From the NCBI GenBank assembly GCA_030740335.1, contig JASLXL010000054.1:1-32510 (forward strand): a stretch of 32,510 nucleotides of DNA, in the 5' to 3' direction. The notes beneath the pieces are model-generated. The model had not been told where the DNA came from. It made no database searches and saw nothing but the letters and a program-made list of their open reading frames with translations. Shown here piece after piece: positions 25,446 to 32,510 of the stretch; the first letter of the stretch is position 1; each line of letters begins with the position of its first letter. The position numbers were made by a program, and so were the translations under genes. This stretch comes from SAR202 cluster bacterium (GTDB lineage: Bacteria; Chloroflexota; Dehalococcoidia; SAR202; CAJWER01).

Positions 25446-25474
25446 TTGACGGGCTCTAGTGGGTCGGCTATCAT
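25446..25474 (+). promoter_or_regulatory. Sigma-70-type promoter of the 16S rRNA gene
   Basis: TTGACG (25446-25451) and TATCAT (25469-25474) are separated by exactly 17 nt, close to the vegetative consensus. The predicted start is near 25481, about 110 nt before the mature 16S 5' end. It is the best -35/-10 pair seen in the window. Confidence 0.7.
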
Positions 25475-25483
25475 AACAGGGTA

Positions 25484-25543
25484 GTTCGACACGCCCCCAG
25501 GCAAAGCTGCCTCGACAGGCAGTTGGTAAAGGCTGTGTCGAAC
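25484..25543 (+). other. Structured 16S leader with alternative hairpins
   Basis: GTTCGACAC (25484-25492) and GTGTCGAAC (25535-25543) form a perfect 9-bp outer stem immediately after the predicted transcription start. Inside it, AGGCA (25499-25503) and a second AGGCA (25517-25521) can each pair with the single TGCCT (25508-25512), with 4-nt loops either way. The two small hairpins are thus mutually exclusive. Roles in rRNA processing or in control of elongation are conceivable. Confidence 0.5.
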
Positions 25544-25590
25544 GTAAGTTTGTGCACCTTAATAGCTGAATAGTGGAAGGAAATAGAGAT

Positions 25591-27428
<1,838 letters not shown>

Positions 27429-27504
27429 GGGGCTGTAGCTCATCAGGGAGAGCGCCGCCTTTGCAAGGCGGAGGTAGGGGGTTCAAGTCCCCCCAGCTCC
27501 ACCA
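27429..27504 (+). tRNA. tRNA-Ala (anticodon TGC)
   Basis: This is a 76-nt cloverleaf with an encoded CCA. The acceptor stem GGGGCTG pairs with CAGCTCC (one G-T pair) before A73-CCA. The anticodon stem is CCGCC/GGCGG with loop TTTGCAA, giving TGC at 27462-27464, and the T-loop is GTTCAAGTC. tRNA-Ala after a 16S gene is normal in 16S-23S spacers, but here it is not followed by 23S. This suggests a remnant of an ancestral linked operon. Confidence 0.95.
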
Positions 27505-27685
27505 ACGTTCTTTTCTAAATACGACTCTTAAATCATCGAAGACAAACCAAACCCGATCGCTTACCGGAATACGAATTCCTAGTAACCTCGCCATGGGATT
27601 GCCAGCGGGTGCTCCCGACTTGACCGTGAGGCGGGTTAGACATCCATTTAATAATACCGATTCCCCTATTAACTGTTATGAAGAC

Positions 27686-28621
27686 CTAGGAATCTATTGG
27701 CGTGTCTTCGTTGTTACCCCATTCTGTCCAAGAGCCATCGTACACCGATACGTTCTCGTACCCAAGCAAGTCACCGAGCACGAACCAACTGTGCGTCGCT
27801 CTAACCGCTGTTTGGCATAGCGTATAGATGTCGCGGTCGTCTGATATATTTGCAGATCCGTACAGATTTTTGAGATCGGCCGCAGGAAGAAATCTACCAT
27901 CAGCGTCGACATTCTGCACCCATTCGACGTGAACCGATGAGGGAATATGCCCACCCCTCTCCGCTCTCACATCTCGACCAGCATACTCATCAGCGCTTCG
28001 GGTATCCAACACTACCGAAGAACTGTCAGCTAGTGACGAGATCACGCTGTCCATACTGATGATAAGGGATTCATTCTTCGCGGCTGAGAAGGTGTAGCTA
28101 GACGCTTCCACGCTGGGGGAATCCGACGATACAGTCTTGGACTCAGCCTTCCAGAGTTCCCATGCACCATCCATGAGCTTCGCGTCCTTGTGCCCATAAA
28201 CCGACAGTGTCCACAAGAGACGGGTTGACCAGAGATTCTTGACGTGATCATAGATTACAACTGTGTCACCGGTAGCAATTCCTAGAGAGCTAAGCTTCGA
28301 CGCAATATTCTCAGCAGGAGGCAGCATTCCTTTCACGCCACCGGCTTCAACTTGCAATTCCTTGTACGGGTAGTTCACCGCACCAGGGACATGCCCGACC
28401 TGGTAGTCTTCAGGTTTCCTAATGTCGACGATTTTCACGTTCTCTTTGCCGAGATTGTCCGAGACCCAGTCCGTACTAACTATACGAGCACCAGCAGCAT
28501 ACCCTCTACTATTTAGAGAGGAGTCTTCGGTGACCTCCTTGGTAGACGAGCATGCGGCAACGAGCCCTGCGAATACAGCAACCATACTGGTCATCATTAC
28601 GAATTTTATTATTGAACTCAT
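27686..28621 (-). CDS. Two-domain rhodanese lipoprotein (thiosulfate sulfurtransferase-like)
   Basis: This is a 311-aa protein. The N-terminus is a lipoprotein signal: a hydrophobic run, then LVAAC with lipid-attached C24, placing it on the outer face of the membrane. Two rhodanese domains follow. The first (about 47-160) has the family fold phrases VKIVDIRKPEDYQVGHVPGA, but its active-site position reads YDHVKNLWS, so no cysteine is present and it is inactive. The second (about 185-305) has VVLDTRSADEYAG and the loop C269-QTAVR. This is the usual inactive/active arrangement of thiosulfate or 3-mercaptopyruvate sulfurtransferases. RBS AGAGGATGAG precedes ATG 28621. tusA lies 58 nt upstream on the same strand, so extracytoplasmic sulfane-sulfur transfer toward the divergent transporter is a likely role. 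Confidence 0.9.
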   Translation of the reverse strand: MSSIIKFVMMTSMVAVFAGLVAACSSTKEVTEDSSLNSRGYAAGARIVSTDWVSDNLGKENVKIVDIRKPEDYQVGHVPGAVNYPYKELQVEAGGVKGMLPPAENIASKLSSLGIATGDTVVIYDHVKNLWSTRLLWTLSVYGHKDAKLMDGAWELWKAESKTVSSDSPSVEASSYTFSAAKNESLIISMDSVISSLADSSSVVLDTRSADEYAGRDVRAERGGHIPSSVHVEWVQNVDADGRFLPAADLKNLYGSANISDDRDIYTLCQTAVRATHSWFVLGDLLGYENVSVYDGSWTEWGNNEDTPIDS

Positions 28622-28679
28622 GGCGATCTCATCCTCTTTTCTTATTGTCTTATTGTTTTATTTTGCATAAAGCTAATGA

Positions 28680-28925
28680 TCAGGACTTAAAAAGGTGAAT
28701 CTTCCACTCGCCTGATCCCAACTCCTCGATCTCGCAACCATATCCGCGCTTCATTGCCTCGGGAGGAATCGTGGAAAGAGCCGGCGGATGATCAGTCAAA
28801 ACATCTAGTTCTTCTAATGTGGGTTCGGATTCGTCTAACTCCTTGTTGGTTCTCAACATTGGATACGGACAAATCTCTCCACGTACATCCAAGTTGGAAG
28901 ATCCCTCTGACTGGGATTTATTCAC
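28680..28925 (-). CDS. tusA: TusA-family sulfur carrier protein
   Basis: This is an 81-aa protein, the standard TusA size. GTG 28925 is chosen because AAGGAGG lies 6 nt upstream; the longer reading from 29009 would start inside the terminator hairpin. The signature LDVRGEICPYPML has the persulfide cysteine in CPYP near the N-terminus. The two-layer alpha/beta core follows, with a somewhat acidic middle. TusA proteins carry a persulfide between cytoplasmic sulfur-transfer partners and, as YeeD/TsuB, work with YeeE-type thiosulfate transporters. Here tusA precedes the rhodanese lipoprotein gene and is divergent from a YeeE/YedE gene, which supports that pairing. Confidence 0.92.
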   Translation of the reverse strand: MNKSQSEGSSNLDVRGEICPYPMLRTNKELDESEPTLEELDVLTDHPPALSTIPPEAMKRGYGCEIEELGSGEWKIHLFKS

Positions 28926-28970
28926 TCTGTCCTCCTTACCGTCTGTTTGTGTCACACCTCTTAAATACAA

Positions 28971-29000
28971 AAACCCCCTCAATCGAGACTGAAGGGGTTT
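28971..29000 (-). terminator. Terminator-like hairpin in the tusA leader (minus strand)
   Basis: Read on the minus strand, AAACCCCTTCA, an 8-nt loop and TGAGGGGGTTT form an 11-bp stem (one T-G pair). It is followed by TTGTATTTAA, giving a T-rich tail. No minus-strand gene lies upstream for 360 nt or more, and tusA begins 45 nt later. It therefore sits in the tusA 5' leader and could be an attenuator, or simply a barrier to antisense transcription. Confidence 0.65.
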
Positions 29001-29061
29001 CATAACCACATAGGCTATTAGAAATTCCCACTATCAATACATACAAAGGCACCTTACAAAA

Positions 29062-29112
29062 GCGCACCAATTAGAACGCTGGAATGGATGCCAGCGAACA
29101 GCACTAATGCGC
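29062..29112 (-). ncRNA. Candidate structured leader RNA (three-tier stem-loop)
   Basis: Nested complementary segments are seen: GCGCA (29062-29066) with TGCGC (29108-29112), TTAG (29071-29074) with CTAA (29104-29107), and CGCTGG (29077-29082) with CCAGCG (29091-29096) around an 8-nt loop. They leave a 4-nt bulge and a small asymmetric internal loop. On the minus strand this would lie in the tusA leader, about 60 nt before the terminator-like hairpin. That is the order expected of a regulatory aptamer followed by an expression platform. No known riboswitch class was recognised. The symmetry also allows folding on the plus strand. Confidence 0.4.
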
Positions 29113-29153
29113 GTATTGACTCTTTCCGAAGTTTGATAGAACATTTCCATCAC

Positions 29154-29216
29154 CTACTAAGCTAAGATACATTAGTAGCAAAGTCAAATCATAGTGCCGT
29201 TTTAGTAACATCTAAA
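29154..29216. promoter_or_regulatory. Two small inverted repeats and a TTAGTA direct repeat upstream of the YeeE-like gene
   Basis: CTACTAA (29154-29160) pairs with TTAGTAG (29172-29178) across 11 nt, and TTTAG (29201-29205) with CTAAA (29212-29216). TTAGTAGCA (29172) and TTAGTAACA (29202) are direct near-repeats 30 bp apart, about three helical turns. Regulator binding sites for the divergent sulfur genes are possible. Confidence 0.35.
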
Positions 29217-29285
29217 GTAAAGATCCAGAAACAAATCCGCTCCAAAATTCTGCCAATTAAATGATGAGCATCAGGAGGGTCACAC

Positions 29286-30527
29286 ATGCAGAGCGTCTGG
29301 AAAAGCTCTGAAGCACGGTTAAATAGACAATGGGTCCTGGGATCCATTGTGCTATTGGTCTTTTCCACGATGTTTGCTGCGGCTTTTTTGATTGACTCTT
29401 CGGAATCGCCCATATTCTGGTTGATTGGAGTGTCTTTTGGTATAACGGTTCAGCGAAGCAGATTTTGTTTTACGTCTGCTTTCAGGGATCTCTTTCTGAT
29501 GGGTCAAACACGCATGATAAAAGGCGTGTTTGTCGGATTGGCAGTATCCACCGTTGGGTTTGTAATGGTAATGAGCACTGTTTCTCCGAATCCTGAATTC
29601 GGGCTACCTCCCTCCGACGCAAATATTTTGCCGGTTGGGTTGTCGACGCTGGTCGCAGGTACTCTATTTGGAATTGGAATGGTCTTGGCTGGAGGGTGCG
29701 TTTCCGGTTCTCTATACAGAATGGGTGAAGGATACATCGGCTCTTGGATCGCAATCCTTGGAGTAATGATCGGGCTTTTTGCGCTAAATAGCACTTGGAA
29801 TTGGTGGTGGGATAACCTAATCTCAACCGAATCAGCCATATGGCTCCCGGCGGAAATTTCTTACACCTGGGCCTTGGTTGCGACATGTGCTGCTCTAGTT
29901 GTCTTGCTATACATCTCCGTTCTACGCGAGAGACGCCTGACCACCGGTTTGGTAATGCCGGAGATAAGAAAAAAAAATGACCCAGCCTCTCCGGGAACCT
30001 CAAAGGAATTTTTAGGCTATCTTACAGCGCTATTCCAAAGGGAATGGAGTCCTATCGTCGGTGGTGTAGTGCTTGGCATACTGAATATACTGCTGTTCAT
30101 ACGCTTTCATCCCCTAGGGGTAGTAGGAGAGATTTCCCGCTGGTCGATTTCAATAGCCAACATTGCAGGTCTACCAGAATTAGACCTCAAGGGAATGGAG
30201 GAATTAGGAGCCTGTGCACTGGTTATCGTGGAAGGCCCGTGGTTAACTCACGGTCTCTTTCTGAATACCGGCATTGTCATAGGATCTGCCGCATCATCGA
30301 TCTTCTCAGGTGAGTTCAAGCTCAGGGTGCCAAGATCGACAATTCGGTACATTCAATCCCTAGTGGGTGGTGGAATCATGGGATATGGCGCGGGGCTTGG
30401 CCTCGGCTGCACGTTAGGAGCTTTTTTCTCCGCGGTACCATCGCTTGCCCTTAGTGGATGGGTATATGCAGTTGGCCTAACTGTCGGGGCCTACATAGGT
30501 GTCCAGTGGATTAAAAAATTCCCATAA
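29286..30527 (+). CDS. YeeE/YedE-family sulfur (thiosulfate) transporter
   Basis: This is a 413-aa polytopic membrane protein with AGGAGG 8 nt before ATG 29286. About ten hydrophobic segments are visible (for example 18-36, 43-55, 80-96, 118-137, 152-168, 195-212, 257-273, 326-340, 357-382, 388-406). Conserved cysteine-bearing motifs of the family are QRSRFCFTSAFRD (C61), LAGGCVSGSLYRMGEGY (C138) and GLGLGCTLGAFFSAVPS (C375). These match the cysteines proposed to relay thiosulfate through the membrane in YeeE/TsuA. A ~50-residue soluble loop lies in the middle (215-255). The divergent tusA supplies the usual cytoplasmic partner and the rhodanese lipoprotein a plausible outside partner. Other sulfur species (sulfite, sulfane sulfur) cannot be excluded. 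Confidence 0.9.
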   Translation: MQSVWKSSEARLNRQWVLGSIVLLVFSTMFAAAFLIDSSESPIFWLIGVSFGITVQRSRFCFTSAFRDLFLMGQTRMIKGVFVGLAVSTVGFVMVMSTVSPNPEFGLPPSDANILPVGLSTLVAGTLFGIGMVLAGGCVSGSLYRMGEGYIGSWIAILGVMIGLFALNSTWNWWWDNLISTESAIWLPAEISYTWALVATCAALVVLLYISVLRERRLTTGLVMPEIRKKNDPASPGTSKEFLGYLTALFQREWSPIVGGVVLGILNILLFIRFHPLGVVGEISRWSISIANIAGLPELDLKGMEELGACALVIVEGPWLTHGLFLNTGIVIGSAASSIFSGEFKLRVPRSTIRYIQSLVGGGIMGYGAGLGLGCTLGAFFSAVPSLALSGWVYAVGLTVGAYIGVQWIKKFP

Positions 30528-30529
30528 TA

Positions 30530-30763
30530 ATGTCTAGCCCAGAAGTCGAGAAAGATATAAGAGCATTACCACTTCCGGATCAAGTAGTCGCCATAGAGAA
30601 AGCTATCGAAGACGCTCTCCAAGGTCGTAGCGTCAAACTGTTCTCAGAGACGCACATGGCAGCAACTTATGCCCTACCCAAAGCTTTGGGCAAGGGAGTT
30701 CGTTGCCGTGTCACACCGGATAGTGCCGGACAGGGATGGCAAATCGCCTTCTCGCCAAAATAA
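30530..30763 (+). CDS. Small hypothetical protein coupled to the YeeE-like transporter
   Basis: This is a 77-aa soluble protein whose ATG lies 2 nt after the transporter stop, so it is almost certainly translated by coupling; it has no ribosome-binding site of its own. The sequence has an acidic N-terminal helix (EVEKDIRALPLPDQVVAIEK), then ALPKALGKGVRCR with a single cysteine, and an ending strand WQIAFSPK. I do not recognise the family. Position suggests a transporter accessory or a cytoplasmic sulfur acceptor using the cysteine, but that is inference only. Confidence 0.65.
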   Translation: MSSPEVEKDIRALPLPDQVVAIEKAIEDALQGRSVKLFSETHMAATYALPKALGKGVRCRVTPDSAGQGWQIAFSPK

Positions 30764-30776
30764 TTGCTGATCATAC

Positions 30777-30800
30777 GATCTTTTGACAAAAAAGGTCTTT
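30777..30800 (+). terminator. Weak terminator-like hairpin after the sulfur operon
   Basis: GATCTTTT-GACAA-AAAAGGTC (8 bp with one T-G pair) is followed by TTTCC. The stem is AT-rich and the T-tract short. The position, just after the small protein gene and before the M24 gene, fits a weak terminator. Confidence 0.35.
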
Positions 30801-30858
30801 CCACAGAGGGAGTCTTCTGATACGAAAAATGTCTAACCACAGCCAACGGAGACCAGAT

Positions 30859-32070
30859 ATGAACCCATCTGTACACTACAGCCTCTCTGGTGGTCGCGTG
30901 CCCAGAGGTGTCATTCAACGAGTCCCTCAAGAATTGGCATTCTCGACACCGGAGTATCAGCGTCGGATGAGACTCGTCCGTGATGGGATGGAGAAGGATG
31001 GAATAGATCTCTTACTCGTTTTCGCTCCGCCCAACGTATTTTATCTCTCCGGATTCCAAAGCTTCGCGATGTACAACAATGAATGCATTATCCTGCCACT
31101 AGAGGGTGAGCCGCTTTTAATTGTTGATCCCCCCGAGATCGGAGGAGCATTGATGCACTCTTGGTTCGACAACGTGTACGGTTATCCTCCAAATGAAGGG
31201 AGGGAATCATTCCTCTCCAAATTGATAATCAACCAAAAGGGAGTGTCACCGAAGATGGCCGTGGAAACGGATTCGCGTGCATTGCCTGTTCGATTTTACG
31301 AAGCCTTTAGAAACCACCTCCCCAAGGCAAATTTCATTGATGGATCGGATTTAGTCCCACAAGTGAAAGCTACTAAATCTGAGGAAGAAATCGCACACCT
31401 AAGACACTCTGCATCATTAACCGATGCGGGTATGTCAGCTGCCATCAATGCCATTGAGATTGGTGCATCCGACAACGATGTCGCAGTAGCAGCCTACGAA
31501 GCTATGATAAATGGCGGCAGCGAATATATGTGTGTAGACCCAATTGTGACATCCGGAATACGCTCAAGCATCCTTCATTCTAACCATAAGAGAATCACCC
31601 TCAATACTGGCGACACATTGCTCATGGAATTGGGAGCATGCATCCAGCGTTATACCGCGCCCACAATGCGTGCAGCCGTCATCGGTGAACCATCCCCGGA
31701 GGTGCGTCTTGTAGCCGATGCTTGCTTGGCGGCACTGGGCAATGTACTGTCATCTCTCAAGGCTGGGATATCCTCTCACGAAGTCGCATCAGCGGGATGG
31801 ATGGCTTTGCGCGAAGCCGGTGACGACATAGTCTTCCACGGCTCATTCGGGTACGCAATTGGGGCGGGATTCCCTCCCACATGGGCAGATGATACCGGGG
31901 CAATTGCCTGGGGTAATCATACGCCGCTAACAGCAGGACAGGTATTCCATCACCCTGTAGCAGTACGTAAACTGGGCAAGTTCGGAGTGGCTTTTAGTGA
32001 AACAACGGTAATCACCGAAAGTGGGTGCGAGGTTCTCACCGGATCTCCCAGAGAACTAACTGTCCGGTAA
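30859..32070 (+). CDS. Creatinase/ectoine-hydrolase-like M24-family protein
   Basis: This is a 403-aa protein from ATG 30859, preferred over ATG 30829 because GGAG lies about 8 nt before the later start. The N-terminal creatinase-like domain includes GIDLLLVFAPPNVFYLSGFQ. The pita-bread C-terminal domain includes LMELGACIQRYTAPTMRA, HGSFGYAIGAGFPPTWAD and GVAFSETTVIT. In metallo-M24 enzymes the first phrase would read D-x-G...Y-x-x-D-x-T-R with two metal-binding aspartates. Here they are Glu and Ala, so metal binding is probably lost, as in creatinase and DoeA-type ectoine hydrolases. The likely chemistry is C-N hydrolysis of a small guanidino or cyclic amidine compound or an unusual peptide. 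The choice between these is open. Confidence 0.8.
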   Translation: MNPSVHYSLSGGRVPRGVIQRVPQELAFSTPEYQRRMRLVRDGMEKDGIDLLLVFAPPNVFYLSGFQSFAMYNNECIILPLEGEPLLIVDPPEIGGALMHSWFDNVYGYPPNEGRESFLSKLIINQKGVSPKMAVETDSRALPVRFYEAFRNHLPKANFIDGSDLVPQVKATKSEEEIAHLRHSASLTDAGMSAAINAIEIGASDNDVAVAAYEAMINGGSEYMCVDPIVTSGIRSSILHSNHKRITLNTGDTLLMELGACIQRYTAPTMRAAVIGEPSPEVRLVADACLAALGNVLSSLKAGISSHEVASAGWMALREAGDDIVFHGSFGYAIGAGFPPTWADDTGAIAWGNHTPLTAGQVFHHPVAVRKLGKFGVAFSETTVITESGCEVLTGSPRELTVR

Positions 32071-32096
32071 AAAATTCCCAAGTATGCGTATCAAAG

Positions 32097-32510
32097 TTAA
32101 TGCGATTGCCTGAGCTTAGAAAGGCTGACGAAAAAGGTCAGGGAGTTCGGATTGGCCATCGCATCAGCGCTTACAGCATCCTCAGGATTCACTCCAGATA
32201 GGATGCGCTTTACCGGCACTTCTATCTTCTTAGCGTTAAGTGTTCTTGGCACCTCTGATATGGCATAGATTTCATTGGGGATGTGACGAGGCGATAAATC
32301 TACTCGCAAACTGACCTTAATACGATCCTTTAATTTATCATCCAAAGACAGCCCTTCAACGAGTACCAAAAACAATAACAACTTGCCTTCAATTTCAAAC
32401 CCAGACGTGTCAACTACTAGGCTATCCTCCACTTCTGGCAAAGCCTCAACCACACGATAGAATTCGCTTGTCCCCATCCGCACGCCACCCCGGTTCAGGG
32501 TTGAATCAGA
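32097..32510 (-). CDS. Acetoacetyl-CoA synthetase, C-terminal part (5' end beyond the window)
   Basis: This is an open frame of 137 residues entering from the window edge and ending at 32097. The opening STLNRGGVRMGTSEFYRVVE is the adenylate-forming C-terminal hinge region specific to acetoacetate-CoA ligases. LSPRHIPNEIYAISEVPRTL then leads to the catalytic lysine region NAKKIEVPVKRIL and the family tail MANPNSLTFFV. The enzyme activates acetoacetate to acetoacetyl-CoA with ATP in the cytoplasm, in ketone-body use or polyhydroxybutyrate turnover. The N-terminal AMP-binding domain is outside the window. It is convergent with the M24 gene, with 26 nt between stops. Confidence 0.88.
   Translation of the reverse strand, partial: SDSTLNRGGVRMGTSEFYRVVEALPEVEDSLVVDTSGFEIEGKLLLFLVLVEGLSLDDKLKDRIKVSLRVDLSPRHIPNEIYAISEVPRTLNAKKIEVPVKRILSGVNPEDAVSADAMANPNSLTFFVSLSKLRQSH

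Noticed and set aside
27505..27685. A possible 23S rRNA start or further tRNA after tRNA-Ala
   Set aside because: No 23S landmark or cloverleaf was found, and the rhodanese gene begins to be read at 27686 from the other strand.
29116..29145. Promoter TTGACT with a -10 near 29137-29145 for the transporter gene
   Set aside because: Neither TAGAAC (15-nt spacing) nor AACATT (18-nt spacing) is a convincing -10, so it was not listed.

Overview
The window looks like a genome segment of a SAR202-like (Dehalococcoidia-related) member of the Chloroflexota. This rests on the 16S rRNA gene at about 25591-27113, which stands alone without a 23S gene, and on a catalogue of paralogous enolase-superfamily, Gfo/Idh/MocA, sialidase-like and metallohydrolase genes typical of published SAR202 genomes. 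The 16S assignment is by eye, not by alignment. No transposase, integrase, phage gene or CRISPR array was seen.

Region 1 (1 to about 25315) is a GC-rich catabolic block. In order it holds: the end of an HpcH/HpaI aldolase; three Gfo/Idh/MocA oxidoreductases; an N-acyl-D-amino-acid deacylase; a five-bladed beta-propeller protein; a broken enolase-superfamily gene; a DapA-family aldolase; a LmbE/PIG-L protein; two BNR-repeat sialidase-like proteins; a TIM-barrel glycosidase-like protein next to an unrecognised ~675-aa protein and a P-loop kinase-like protein; an epimerase remnant; two tandem galactonate-dehydratase-like enolase paralogues; a sulfatase; a DmpA-family peptidase; a type I phosphodiesterase-like protein; and a gamma-glutamyltransferase-family protein. 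Together these suggest cytoplasmic breakdown of acidic, amino and sulfated sugars and of D-amino-acid or gamma-glutamyl compounds. Neither a transporter nor a regulator is encoded in this block. Several members have altered catalytic residues or are decayed, so it appears to be an evolving paralogue-rich region.

Region 2 (25316-27504) is the rRNA locus. It has a 15-bp perfect inverted repeat, a good sigma-70-type promoter (TTGACG, 17 nt, TATCAT), a structured leader, the 16S gene, a hairpin terminator and then tRNA-Ala(TGC).

Region 3 (27505-32510) is visibly more AT-rich. It contains a divergent sulfur-trafficking module: tusA plus a two-domain rhodanese lipoprotein on the minus strand, and a YeeE/YedE-type transporter plus a small unknown protein on the plus strand. 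Between the two sides is a 360-nt intergenic region with a three-tier stem-loop and a terminator-like hairpin ahead of tusA. A creatinase-like M24 protein and the C-terminus of an acetoacetyl-CoA synthetase follow. The sulfur module with its structured leader, and the unrecognised 675-aa protein/kinase pair, are the best candidates for something undescribed.
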